Positions 23,313-35,513 of a stretch of DNA of 64,000 nt are shown in pieces. Position 1 is the first letter of the stretch, and every line of letters starts with the position of its first letter. Source of the DNA: Blumeriella jaapii (Eukaryota > Ascomycota > Leotiomycetes > Helotiales > Drepanopezizaceae). The notes beneath the pieces are model-generated. The model had not been told where the DNA came from. It made no database searches and worked only from the letters and a program-made list of their open reading frames with translations. The translations under genes were made by a program, and so were the position numbers. The stretch is from NCBI GenBank assembly GCA_009599575.1, contig VWND01000026.1, positions 248,001-312,000 on the forward strand. Direction: 5' to 3'.

Positions 23313-24416
23313 CTCGTTCTCCTCTCTAGCAGGGAGTGCACTCGGGACGGGCAGACGCGTGGATGGCCATCAAGCACCGAGGGCAGTGCCTTCGGCGAGG
23401 AACAGGGGAACAGGGGAAAAGGGGAAACGAGGAAACGAGGCAGAGAGAAGAGGAGCAGAGGAGAAGAAGAGGAGAAGAAGAGGAACAGAAGAGGAAAAGA
23501 GAAAAGAGAAAAGCTGAAGCGAGGAAAAGAAGCAAAGAGGCAGGCGACGATCGATGTTTCCGTTTCCGTCCTCGAAATGCCGTCACTGGCCCGGATGTCA
23601 TGTCCGGCACCGCAGGAGCGAATGGATGGGCAGGGAGGGGAGGGAAGGGCAGGTCCGATCGGCCCCAGCAGCCCCAGCAGCCCCAGAAGCCCCAGATGGC
23701 CGAGATGGCCGAGAAGGCCTGCAGTCGAGGCCGAGGCTCGTGGGACAGACGACACATGGACAAATCGCATGCCGGCAGGTCGATGGTCCGCTCAGATGGG
23801 GATCTCAGTGCGGCACGCATGGCATGGCAGGGCATGGCATGGGCATGGGCACGGCTGTGGCCGTGGCTGCATCTCGCGCGTTCTCGATCAACAGCTGTCG
23901 ATGGGACAGTACAGTACAGTACAGTCCGTCTCGCGCTCGCTCACGTCTCGCGAGCCACGGGCGCCAGGCCAGATGGCCACCTGCGCTCGAGCAGCGAGCC
24001 GCGAGCACCACGCACCGCGCACCGCGCACCACGCCCCACGCACCCAGCTCCGGCAGTGCGGCGCGGTGCGGTGCGGTGCGGTGCGCAGCCAACCTGACGT
24101 CGCACCGCGGCATGCGCAAAGCGGCCACCGACCGACCGACCGTCCCATTGTTGTTGGCTGATCATGCGAAAGACGCTTTCTCGGTAGAGGCAGCGGAGGC
24201 ATCGCCGGTCCAATGGTGGCATGGGCCACGCCGTGCCGCCTCGCCACCGCCGCCACCGCGCGCCCCTTGCGATTGGGTACCAACGCAGCCAAGATGGGAG
24301 ACGGCCGCCGTGGCCCCGATTCTTCTCGTGGTGCGGACCGGACGGTACGGACGGTGTGGACAGGAGGGCCGGTCTGGGCAGGCTGGATGTGGGCAGGGTG
24401 ACAGCATGGACGGTGT

Positions 24417-24650
24417 GTCCTGGGGGACAGTATGTCGAGTATATCGGTATGGACAGTCGATACAAGATGTAAAGTACAGTATGTCAGTGTGGACTGTAGA
24501 TCAGTATGGACAGTCGATACAATGTGTGCAGTATATTAGTGTGGATAGTATATCAGTGTGGACAGTAGATACAATATGTACGATACATACTGTATATAGA
24601 CATACTGTAGATAACACATGTACGGTGTGTGTACCGTACACGGTATCAAC
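24417..24650. repeat. degenerate GTATGGACAGTCGATACA repeat cluster
   Basis: Phrases such as AGTATGGACAGTCGATACAA and AGTGTGGACAGTAGATACAA recur several times with irregular spacing, mixed with GTACAGTA and TACTGTA words. It looks like a decayed minisatellite. Confidence 0.6.
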
Positions 24651-27600
24651 TCGACCCGACTTACCGAAGTAAACATCAACATGGCTGACGGCGAGCCGAC
24701 TTTCGCTTACACCTATGGCCCCTAGCCCAAGCTTGGCTTAGCGGTGGGCGGTTAGCGTTCGCGGTGAGCGATCCCCGGTGAGCGATTCGCGATTAGCGGT
24801 TTACCGGTCTACCGGTAAAGTATTGTTGCCCCTCCCCCCTACCATGGCCGGAGCGTTCTCCTTCATCTCACGACTCGTCGTCGTGCTTCCGTGGCTGGCT
24901 TCTCGACGCCGCCTCCGTCACTCGTCTTCTGCATCTCCCGGACGCTTCACTCCGCGAACACAGGTGCGCTCCCCGACGGCGGCGGCCCGCTGCTGCTGCC
25001 GCTGCCGCTGCCGCTACCGCTGTCGCTGTCGCGGCTTTCTTCGCGGAGCCTTCCATGCATGATCACGACACTCCGGAGATGCCTCCGTCCGCGGCGGAGC
25101 GTTGTCCGAGACAATTCAGGGACTGGTCAGATAAGGAACTTTCCGGGGTACCGCAGTGCAGGACATGTGTCCCGACCCGGGAAGCCGGTCGAATCGAACA
25201 CGCCCCAACTCCCTCTGCGAACTCGACCACCCTCTGCAAGCACCTCATCGACCGTGGCGCGGGACGGAGCGAGCCTCGAGGCAGCTCTCGGCTGGTGCGG
25301 GCGCGGGCGCGGGGGCGCGGACAAAGACGCGAAGACGTGTGGTGAGAGAGGCGTGCGCCGGTCGAGACCTCGAGCGATGGGGGCGATGATGCTAGGCCTG
25401 CGCGGACCATAGTGGAAACCGGTCTCCGGATGGGTGACCTTGGATCTGCTGCTTCGCACTTGGGACAGGATCTTCACGCCGGGAGCTCAGGTTTCGCCCC
25501 CGAGTTTGACCCCCCCCAAAAGGTGGCGGTGGTGTGATGAGGTACCGACGAGACACACCAAGCTAACCTGCCAGGATACCCGGATTCCTGGCTCCTGAAA
25601 GCTTCGGTACTCTGATTTCGCCCAAGACCTGGCGAACGCCGACCCAAGCCTCGACGTTCGGTTCTTGTGCTTCGGTGCCAGGAGCCGCAATGCTCTGCTA
25701 ATCGACAACCGATCCTCGATCTCAGCCGAGGCCTGAATCGGGAACCATCTCGAGACCGCCACACCGAGGCTCGTCGACATATAGAGAGGTCTTGGACACT
25801 TCTTGCTTAACAAGATCGCTACACATCGACTGTAGGAACATCCCTACCGAAAGCCGATAGATCTTCCCAGACCGGGCTTACGTACAGTTGATCCCACCGG
25901 GTGTTTCTCGCGTGAAGCGACGTCTGTTATTTTGCATTGAGTCGCAACCCTTGCCACCAATTTTCTACTACACAGTTGGTCAGCTTCCAGTTCCGGTCTC
26001 GTGTTGACTTTTTTGCATGCGTTCCCGCTTTCCTTCACCGGTCATAGAGAGATGGCTTCCTCTTTCAGTCGAAAAAACCACAACAGATAACCATGCCAAC
26101 CTCCACTCGCGGCGCGCTGCCTGAATCAATATTCCATCTTCCCACGTTGTTCCCACATTCTTCACCCCTTCATTTTGAATTTCCCGTTAATTCTAGATTT
26201 CCTTGGATCACAGACATCGAAAGCGCTACCACACCCAGCCTGCATACCCTTCGGTCCTGTGGCTGCTGCCAACTTGACATTCCCGTCCCTCTCCGCTTAT
26301 GGTCTAGACCTTATTCACTCCGAAACGAAGGCAATCACGGCTTTCCCGTCGAGAACATCAACTCGGGGAGGATGCCACGGGTATAATAGAATCAAATGCG
26401 CTTGTTCTTGGAAGCTCACCAACCACCATCACCACGTGAGAGAATCACCATGTCATAAGGCTCGCAACAAGACACGGTAGAGCCAGTCGCATAGCCATTC
26501 ATGAACACCCCACGCCATCAAGTTCTCTGGGAGATATATGCTTCTTCGCGAGTGGAATCGCCAATCAGCAGTATCGCACGCCTATCCATTCCTACTTACG
26601 ATCTACCGTCTGAGCAAAAGTACACGAATTCCTACGCATGCTGCACTGGGACTAGAGCGAAATGCCGTAGCCATACCCACACGATCCAGCTCAGCTCGTA
26701 AGGGTTTCATTTTACGAGAGAGAAAGGAGGTCCCATCCAATCCCCGGTGTCTGTCTGCCCATAGCACTTCTCCTGGGATAAAAACTGGTGAAGGTGTTTT
26801 CCCCGCTGGTGACTGCCTACATACCTCCCTCACATCGACATTCCCTATCTGCCTAGTTTACACAACGCAGGATAGAAATGCCCGGCTGTGCTGCACGTCT
26901 TTCCTCGATTACCTGAGCAACCGCTCACTTCATCAACGAGACGGGGAGGTTCGTAAGAAAGTCGAAGAAGTCCCGAAAGGGGAAAGGGCACTAGAAAGAG
27001 AACACGCCGCACAAGCAAGAACGCCTGACTGAAACGGAGCGTAGAATGCCCCTCCCTCTTTCTCCCCCGCATCCAAGTGGTGGTTTCGTTCGCCATCTCT
27101 ATTACCAGTTTCGAACCTTTTGCTCTTGGTCGGTGCTTTGCAGAGGTTGGTTGGTTTCTGCTAAGCGTGATTTCATCATTCATAACCCCCCCTCCCTCCC
27201 TCCCGGCCCAACCCGTGTTGGCGACGGTGAGGATCACGAATGAGGTGAGATGAGATACACCGATTCGCACCAGCAGTCCCACGGCTTCATTTCTCGAACC
27301 CGGTCTCTGTCTCTATCTGCTCTTCCCGCTCTGCTGGTCACTTTCAGTAGAGGGAGCGTGTCGCGCGAGGAAGAACAAAAGAACAGCACCTTTCCCTTTC
27401 TTTTTCTTTTCTTTTTTTTCTCTCTTTCTTTTTTGTATCGACAGGTTGAAGTGACGCATCAACCCATCTACGTATCTCATTCCGGACCGCCTGCAAATCA
27501 TCGCCCGGCTGAACTCGAAGCCGAGCTTCAGCGGCCACGCCACACCTGGACGAAGGGCCTACGCATGCACCGCTGTCTCTGCGCGGAGAAGCGAGTTGGC

Positions 27601-27632
<32 letters not shown>

Positions 27633-27942
27633 ACCTCGAGTTTTGCGCGCTGTGTCGCAGTGAGTGGTCATGTATTGTGTTCTCTTTCCCGCGACCACCG
27701 CATACGCATACGCATACGAGCCAAGCAGGCAAGCAAGCAGGCAAGCAGGCAAGCAGGGAAAGGGAGGGCCAAGACTGGGTCAAGATCAGCCCAGAGTACA
27801 CATTGGTGTTGTTCTGTACAGTACAGTGCTATATGTAGGTAGGTAGTTAGGTAGGTATGTATGATCTGCTTGCCTCGTCCTAGGCATGTCCCTAGATCAG
27901 AAGTTTCGAACACACCCGCAGGGAAAGATAAGGCCGGAGCGA

Positions 27943-28032
27943 ATAAGTGAATGAATGAATAATAAATGAATGAATAACAAATGAATGAAAATAAATGAAT
28001 AATAAATGAATGAATGAATAATAAATGAATGG
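27943..28032. repeat. (AATG)n/(AATA)n microsatellite
   Basis: Interleaved AATG and AATA tetranucleotides, about 90 bp. Confidence 0.8.
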
Positions 28033-28584
28033 CAGACACCAAGTCCTGCACGAAGGCCCTGTGCTGCGGGTTGGTTGGACTTCTAGCCCGCTATCACGAC
28101 TGGCTATATACAACATACAATAGGTATATACAGCATATAATACACACACATGGATGCGCACGAGATGGAGCGACATTCACATCCGCCACACCACGCGGAT
28201 TTCCCACCCCCCATCCACACATGGTACGAGCCTGTCGCTCTGGGGTGTGCGCCAGCTATTCTTTTGCCACGTAGATGTACAGTATGTAGCTGTGTAAATA
28301 CAAAGCATATATCACGTGATACAATATAGTACGATATCACGTGATCGCGAACTAGAATGCGCGATGCACCACCACCATCCCATGTTTCCATACCTTACCT
28401 TAGCTAGTACTGTACCGTACAGTAGAAAGGCACGCCGATTCCAACATCTCATTTGAGACTAACTAGTCTTTCCTGTCTCACCAACCTGTGATACCCACTC
28501 GGATCAGTGCTTATATTCACTTCCTACGTACAGTACCACAGAGTCGCAGGGTTTAATGAAAGACGCTGATTCAGACGGGTTTAT

Positions 28585-28620
28585 AGGTAGGTAGGTAGGT
28601 AGGTAGGTAGGTAGGTAGGT
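28585..28620. repeat. (GGTA)n microsatellite
   Basis: Nine GGTA units. The same motif appears at 27838-27856 and, on the opposite strand, as TACC at 30713-30800. Confidence 0.8.
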
Positions 28621-28802
28621 ATGCAAAAAGATGTTCTGTTCCGCTTGGCGCTAACTATCACCACTCTTCCCTTGGTTTTGCAAAACGCCCCAGGAAAAGA
28701 GAAGGTCGCCGAGGTTGGATTGGACTACTCCTCCCTGATTGTCTTGGATTAATACACGCTGTTCTGCGAGTCCTGTCGTTACGAAAGCAAGTTGGAAAAC
28801 CG

Positions 28803-28856
28803 AGCAGCAGCAGCAGCAGCATCAGCAGCAGCAGCAGCAGCATCAGCAGCAGCAAA
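28803..28856. repeat. (CAG)n microsatellite
   Basis: About eighteen CAG/CAT triplets. No supported gene uses them. Confidence 0.75.
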
Positions 28857-29138
28857 TATGCCCTCTTTTCTTTTCCTTTTTGATGAGCGGTAGCCTACTG
28901 TACTATTATTATTACACTATGCAACTACCAACTTACAGCTGTACAGTACTATACAGTACTGTGCAGTAGAATGTCGAAGTACTGGACTTTTTATACAGTA
29001 CACGTCACCCCGCTAGCAAAAACAATGCGGCCACAGCTTCAGCAACGCGCTGCGTGGGCACGTGGCGATAGGTTGCGAAACCTACAGTACATACCTCTCG
29101 GATTACCCAACGCTGGCTCTTGAAGATCTGGGACGTGC

Positions 29139-29341
29139 TGTTCAAGAAGATTTCTTTAAATAGACCTCCGACGCATACGAAAAACGTATTGTTCAAGAAG
29201 ATTTCTTTAAATAGAACCTCCGACGCATACGAAAAACGTGTTGTTCAAGAAGATTTCTTTAAATAGAACCTCCGACGCATACGAAAAACGTGTTGTTCAA
29301 GAAGATTTCTTTAAATAGATCTCCGACGCATACGAAAAGAC
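29139..29341. repeat. four copies of a 51-52-bp tandem repeat
   Basis: Copies begin with TTCAAGAAGATTTC at 29141, 29192, 29244 and 29296, and each ends in CTCCGACGCATACGAAAA. Differences are few, so the expansion is recent. A fragment (TTGAAGATCTGGGACGTGC) just before may be a decayed fifth copy. Confidence 0.9.
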
Positions 29342-29998
29342 TGAGATTAGCGCTTGGGAAAAGGTTCGACAAATATGCGTGATAACATTTACTCCTCGAC
29401 CGAACTTTCTCACGCCGCGATCGTTCAGGCTCGAAGTGAAACAAATGATAGAGCTCACAGAACGGGCGAGACCTCTGCTTCTATTCCAAGCCCGGAACTC
29501 TTCCGCGATGCACCTGAACCGGCCGTTACTTCGCCAGCCAGCCCTCCAGGCCCAGGACGCTCTCGCCGCTCGCCATCCAGGCCTTTCCCAGAACCATCGT
29601 TTGGCCTTACTGTACTAGCGCCAACACGAGCCCCGAAGAGTTCGGGCAAAGGTGCTCAAGTGGAGCAGGGCTTGACGCAAGCACAACCGGACCACCTTCG
29701 TTGCCGTACGTGTCCGACCACAGCAATTCTCCCCGAAGTGGCATTTCCCAGCTCCAGTTCATTCACAGTACAGTACCAAGCCACACCAAGTCGCCATTCC
29801 CAGCTCGACGTCACACCCCGCTGCAATTCCCGACTCCATTACCCCACTCTGCAGCAGCATTACCACTCACGGACGCATGGGAAACCTACGCACTCACGCT
29901 GCGCCTCACGCCGTTCACCGGTGTGCAAACAAACCCTTTTCCGACTGTCTTCGAACATCCTTTTTTCCCAAAAATAGAAGAACTTCTCTCTGCATACG

Positions 29999-30054
29999 CG
30001 TTCAAGCGTGGCATAGCGTTCAAGCGTGGCATAGCGTTCAAGCGTGGCATAGCG
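29999..30054. repeat. three copies of an 18-bp repeat
   Basis: TTCAAGCGTGGCATAGCG is repeated three times exactly. Confidence 0.85.
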
Positions 30055-30699
30055 TGCGTACAGTACACACGGTACGGTGCGAACAAGGCGCCCGAGAAAC
30101 GACGCATGAATCGTGTCTTCGCGAGGAGGAGGCTGCCAAGGTTGCATGGGCGGGGAATGGCATGGTGCGGGGAAAGCACTGTGTACTGTAGGTACCAACC
30201 TAGGTAGGTAGGTACAGTAGGTAGGCTTGCGACGTCGTGACGTGCGGAAGTGAAAAATGCTGGTGGTGGTGGTGTCTGGGGAGGGGAGGAGAGATCACGA
30301 TCAGGCAGGGTGATGATAATGACAACGATGGTCGGCTAGTTGATAGATAGTGAATACATGCGAAAGAACGAATCGGTTTTCAATCTGTCGAAGGCACCTG
30401 CGTATCTATTTACAAAAACGCAACGCGCATCTTTCTTACACTTACTGTACACCCACCTACCTAATACATAGGTACACAGTACAGTATAGTATACGGTAAT
30501 AATAATAATAATAATGATATGGTTTAACGTCTGGAAGGGGCAGTGAAACTGCGTATGGTGAAAGCAACAAGCGGCGCACACGAAATAAACACAACCCAAC
30601 CCTCGAGCTACAGTATGTACAGTATGTACCATAAGCGTCTCATGCAAGCAAGCTAGCAAGCAAGCAAACGACCGATCGTGAAATCATAAACTTAAATCT

Positions 30700-30800
30700 A
30701 ATATTATCTCTACCTAGGTACCTACTTACCTACCTACCTTACCTAACTACCTTACCTACCTACCTTACCTACCTACCTTACCTTACCTTACTTACCTATG
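30700..30800. repeat. (TACC)n-rich tract
   Basis: Imperfect TACC/TTACC units over about 100 bp. Confidence 0.75.
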
Positions 30801-30950
30801 TATTGAATCGAAATGACCAACCATGTTATTGACGTTGAGAAAATCTTAATCTACTGTACTGTAGCTGCGTTTTTTACAGTCGTGGCATGAGTGAGGTGTT
30901 ATTGTTGCACTTGAACAGCACTTGAACAGCTCTGGATCATTTCGATTGTG

Positions 30951-31070
30951 ATACTGTAATACTGTAATACTGTAATACTGTAATACTGTAATACTGTAAT
31001 ACTGTAATACTGTAATACTGTAATACTGTAATACTGTAATACTGTAATACTGTAATACTGTAATACTGTA
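30951..31070. repeat. fifteen perfect copies of ATACTGTA
   Basis: 120 bp of an 8-bp unit without interruption. The unit contains TACTGT, the complement of the ACAGTA word scattered through this region. Confidence 0.92.
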
Positions 31071-31485
31071 GGAAAAGCATTACGTGATAGATCACGTGCT
31101 TGATATTGTATAAACTGTACTGAACAGTACGGTAAAAAAGCCTTTTCACAAGAGAAAATTGCTAGTGTGGAAACACCCTGTACTGTAGGAGTCAGGAGAT
31201 CACGTGGTCTCGCACTGCACCAGGCACACAGATATCAACGCATCATTTGAGAATATTCCTTTCGCTGTGATACTAGTCTCAGCTATCTACAGGAGCAGAA
31301 GTGATTGCCAACAGTCCAGCGCGTTCCATCCACTTTTCCATTTCTGCTGCCTCCCTCGATCGCCTCGTCCAGGACAGTAGCAGCGTCCGAATTCTCCGCC
31401 CGTGATCCGCGTTGATATTTGCACGAGGGTGTGCGGATCTCGGCCTCCGCCACCGTGCGCGTTGGGGTTGTGGTGACGATATGGC

Positions 31486-31785
31486 TTAAGAGCAGCATTT
31501 ATTCCTGTATTCGCATTGCGTTCCTGAGGACTTATGTTGACACTTCTCGGCGTTGGATTGATCGGTCCATTGGGTGCCACTGCTGGGCAGCCGCATGTCG
31601 TTTGAGCACGGATAGTGATCGTATACGCAGGTGAAGCCCAAATTGTTGTCTTGTTTGCATGTGCCCTTTACTTTGGCATCATGGCAATTGCTGGAAGCCC
31701 CCGTAGGTTGAGGCTCGGGCGCGCCGCTGACGACGGCGGAGGTGAAAGCGATGGCGAGCGCGAGGGAAAGAGTAGGGAAATGCAT
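31486..31785 (-). CDS. small secreted cysteine-rich protein
   Basis: A single exon encodes 99 residues. Residues 1-22 form a signal peptide: short basic start, hydrophobic LSLALAIAFTSAVV, then small residues SGA. The mature part of about 77 residues has eight cysteines (GTC, FTC, PC, KC, QC, a final CC pair, and NC near the start), few hydrophobics and many Lys, Gln and Asn. Small size, export signal and an even number of cysteines that could form four disulfides are the usual criteria for a fungal effector candidate or other apoplastic protein. I recognise no family. A TATATAA box lies about 115 nt upstream. It sits alone in an otherwise gene-free, repeat-rich stretch. Function is unknown. 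Confidence 0.7.
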   Translation of the reverse strand: MHFPTLSLALAIAFTSAVVSGAPEPQPTGASSNCHDAKVKGTCKQDNNLGFTCVYDHYPCSNDMRLPSSGTQWTDQSNAEKCQHKSSGTQCEYRNKCCS

Positions 31786-31900
31786 GTTGACTGGCGGGCG
31801 AGGAATGCAAAATGTGTGATGGACAAGTGCGTTGTGATGTGGAAGAAGAAGGTGGAAGATGGTGCAGCTTGGTGAGTGTGAAACGGCGGATGGATGTTCT

Positions 31901-31910
31901 CTTTATATAA
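31901..31910 (-). promoter_or_regulatory. TATA box of the secreted-protein gene at 31785
   Basis: Read on the minus strand the sequence is TTATATAAAG, about 115 nt before the start codon, a normal distance for a fungal TATA element plus leader. Confidence 0.5.
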
Positions 31911-32328
31911 TGCGTTGCACACACGACAGAGCATTGTCTCCCACCGCCGCGGGCCCCGAACGGAAGTCAAAGTATCAGCGTAGAATCCTCTAGACACGAG
32001 CGTGTTTCGGATTCTGGCGATTACAAGGGTTTTACCTTTGTTTTGGGAGGGGCGGAGGGCCGGGTTAGTAATATGCATAGTACAGTAGGTACAGTACAGC
32101 ACCACTTTAACACTGAATCTGCTACGCCCGATAAAAGTTAGATCGAACATCTCACATACCATAGTACTGTACTGTAGGAAAGGGTGTCTACTAACATACC
32201 GACAGTACAGCACTGTACTATCGTGTACTGGACAGTACCACATACCATATCATATCACACAGAACGTATCAACGGACCTTTCACTAATCCCACCAGCGCC
32301 GAGTTTGCACCCAACGGTGCTCTGTAAG

Positions 32329-32581
32329 AGTACTCTCTCGGGCATGATTCCATCACAGTACCAGGCGAGGACAGCCCCAACATTCGATCGATTGTTCTTG
32401 AGAATCGAGAACCAGACCAACCCACACCAGAACTTCGTATTCGGACGCGAACGGAGCAGTACTCTCCCGGGCATGATTACATAACAGTAAGTACCAGGCG
32501 AGGATACCCTAGACAATCGATTGATAGTTCTTGATATTGGGAACCAGCCAAACCCACCTCAGAAGTTCGTATTCGGACGCG
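32329..32581. repeat. diverged 129-bp tandem duplication
   Basis: Copy A (32329-32449) and copy B (32458-32581) both run from AGTACTCTC(T/C)CGGGCATGATT to TTCGTATTCGGACGCG. Differences are substitutions plus a few small indels. No coding potential is shared. Confidence 0.8.
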
Positions 32582-34602
32582 CATACTTACAGTACAGTCA
32601 GTGTGTACAGTACTGTACTGTACATGTCCACCATCTTTCAGATTCTGCTGGATTCTTCTTCTTCTCCCCCCTGCCAAACTGTATATGACGAGATGCCAAG
32701 GCAAGAAATGCCTGTTGATCTCTGTGCTGGGTGCGGCATCGCATGGCCGTTGGTACCAGCCACCCAGCCCAGGGACTTGGCGTGCCATGTCAGCGTAATA
32801 TATCTTACTATAGCTACGACCGCGTGGGGGCCACCGCATGGGTGCGCGAGATGCTAGGTACTGTAGCTGAGCGGGCTGTTCTCGACCACGGCGCTGGTCA
32901 GGTAGGGCGGTCGATGTATTGTACAGTATAGTAAGAGTAGGAACGGTCGTGGGCTGGCCAGCACGTGTTGTGGCGGTTGATTTGCGATGGGACGCGAGGA
33001 GACTCGTCCACGGAAGGGGTCGGCGGCGCTGCGCCTGCTGGTGCCATGCGGCACGGCATGTGGCTGATTGCCGCGGATTCCTGCTTCGCGGTATCCGTGA
33101 TGTTCTGGATTTCATCTAGAGGTCGTTTGCCTGTCGTGAGTCCCTCGAAATCGACATGGTGTGGGGAGGGGCCAGGGCCATGTGCTGCCCCCGACACGAC
33201 CGCAGACAGACGAAGGCTAAGCGAGAACGGTGTTGACATTCTGTCACAGCCATTTACTGTACAGCACAGCACAGTACGGACATGACTGGAAAAGATTCCG
33301 CGCCCGCCCCGGCTGGAAGGTGGCGCTTTGCCCATGCCGTGCGAACACCAGGGATTCCGGATCCTCTCCTGATTTCTACGATGTAAATGCCACTTGGCTA
33401 TCCTCGCCTCCAACGCTCGCCCTTCTAGTCGGCCCAAAACGAGCGAATCGCATGTCCACTGATCGCACGTGAGCGCAGCTGGGCATGCAAAGTGCAGTAC
33501 GGTACGCAGGCCAGATGGGTGGGTATCAAAGCTCGACGACGTGCACGTCACAAGGCGCGACGGGGCCTACATGTCGTCGCCAAAACGAAAACATCGATGT
33601 CGGCTGTTGGAGACGTACAGTACTGTACACAGTGTACTGTACTGAACTGTAGCTCGCTCCTAGCAGTCGTGTAGGGCCGGGAGATGCTCTGCACGCTTAT
33701 GTCATTCCCGGAGACCGTGGTCCCCAGAAGACGCCGACCGTCACGGGCGTGGGAGAACAGACGTGCGCCGCTGATGAAATGCTTCAACGTGCGCTGCATG
33801 AGCCCACTCCGGATCCCGCACGCATCTCGACCGTCACGTGGCCTCGGGCACTCGAAGACGTCGCGAACGCGTCTCTCATTCATCCGCGCTCGACATTCGA
33901 CCGATCTTCTTCCCCAAGAAAACCACGGATGCCGAGGTGCCGGGTGGGGGCGTAGGGGCGTGGCGTCCCTAGACGGGAAGCGGTTTACGGGCCACGCCGC
34001 CGCCTTCTGATTGACGGTGCGAGTTCTGGCTGATCACCGAGTTGCTGCTCTTCCTCGCCACAGCTATGGACTGTGCTTTACGGTGTACACCCAGTATGTA
34101 GCTCCCCGATCGGCAGCAGCCCAGCGACCCAGCTCTTTCTTTAGCGACCGCCCGATGATGGATGTGAGTTGGCCGATTTCTCGCTCCCGGATGGCTGACG
34201 GAGGCAACGCTTTGCGGCCCCGGGCCAGACGCCCTGCCCGTGTCCGCGGCGACTGTGCTATGCTAGGTGTCGTCGTGACGGTCCGGCGGGAGCTTCTGGT
34301 CGCCCCCCGCGGGTGTGTGGATTTCCGTCGTTCTGTTTGCTGCTTCTCTCGGGGCCCGCAGACCGGCGTGCAGGCCACGTTCTGGATGTATGTGCTGTCG
34401 CTCGCCGTTTGCGCGTCGGGTGGATGGTTTGCTCGTTTCTCTGTTTGGTTGCCGGGATCAGAGTGCGTCGACATCGCGGCTTGATATTCTCCGAGACCCA
34501 TGGGCTTTCGAGGGTTTGATCCTGTACCTTGTACCACCGCGCGAAGGACAGTGACATGAAGCCTCGGCTGCTCCTCTTGCCTTGGGGGGGTCGTATCAGG
34601 CC

Positions 34603-34698
34603 GTGAGAGAGAGGCTCTTTGATCTCTCAGCGAGAGGCTCTTGGGTCTCTCGGCGAGAGGCTTCCTAATCTCTCAGCGAGAGGCTTCCTCCCGTCTCC
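34603..34698. repeat. four copies of a 23-bp repeat
   Basis: The unit resembles GCGAGAGGCTTCCTAATCTC; each copy carries CTCTC and GAGAG arms that could pair as a hairpin. Confidence 0.75.
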
Positions 34699-35513
34699 AG
34701 CGGTGATGGGCCGATGGAGGCCACTCCGTACCGTGTGCACATCAGAAGGGGGTAGTTAACGTGAAGCGTGCTGTGAACTCGAGAGCCACGAGTCCTGTCC
34801 CTCGACACCTCCCTCCGCCTCCCCAAGCACCGAGACGGACTGTGATGCTGCGACAAGCTACGCTGCACCCCGGCGGTCGGACTGGAGATCTGCGGCAGCG
34901 TGGTGTGCTGTGTGTGGTGTGCTGTGTGTGTTGTAGGTGCTGTCGGGGTTGCAAGACTTCTCTTCTGTGCTGGTGCCGGCCCCTGAGCCAACGAGCAGCG
35001 GGCGCGCACGTTGCATCACATCACATCACGTCCCCCAACGCCAACCAGCAGAGCCAAGGGCTAGAGGCCGATCTTGACCTTGACCGCGGATCACTGTTGT
35101 GTATGTGTAGTATTGTCGTACTGTGTGTCGTTGGGTTGGATGTGCAGCACGGTACTGTAGGTAGGTTTCTGTACGCCGCACCACTTCCTCGCTCACCCAC
35201 CACGTTCGCTCTTGCGTGTCGACCACAAGGCGGAGGGGGTGCGGGTGCGCGACTGAGACTCGACCTCAACCTCAACCTCGACCTCGACCACCACCACAAC
35301 CACCACAACCACATCACAACCACAACCACCATCACAACCACAACCACCTCCACCACCTCCACCACCGCTTCTGCTGCCCCCCACAAGAACAGCCCGCTAC
35401 AGTGCGACCCGCCTGATGGCCCCGACGTCGTGATCCCCTCCCGTGCGGATGTCGACAGCAGCATTGCGCGACCTGGTTCTGGTTTGGCTTCGGCTTCTAC
35501 AACCTCACGCGCC

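Larger units (their letters stand above)
22996..31485. other. 8.5-kb gene-poor, microsatellite-rich stretch
   Basis: The first 2 kb are GC-rich, so all six frames stay open for long distances; these frames overlap each other, are Arg/Pro/Ser-biased and show no domains. From 24.4 kb on the DNA is dominated by tandem repeats and ACAGTAC words. No gene, tRNA or LTR was recognised. A small spliced gene could be hidden here. Confidence 0.5.
31911..35513. other. gene-poor stretch before the RBR ligase
   Basis: About 3.6 kb. Open frames are short and unrecognised. It holds many ACAGTAC/GTACTGT words (32078-33650), a 129-bp duplication and a 23-bp tandem array. An open frame from 34761 reaches the RBR start but is low-complexity (His/Asn/Thr runs) and may be leader or an N-terminal extension. 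Confidence 0.45.

Noticed and set aside
23207..23835. Long minus-strand frames with Leu/Phe/Ser runs
   Set aside because: Translations of purine-rich simple repeat, no motif or splice support.
22503..24672. Overlapping open frames of up to 477 codons on both strands
   Set aside because: The DNA is GC-rich, so all frames stay open. They overlap the TF gene or each other, are Arg/Pro/Ser-biased and carry no domain.
34761..35513. N-terminal extension of the RBR ligase
   Set aside because: In frame, but composed of His/Asn/Thr runs and containing a GGTACTGTAGG word typical of non-coding DNA here; kept only as a possibility.
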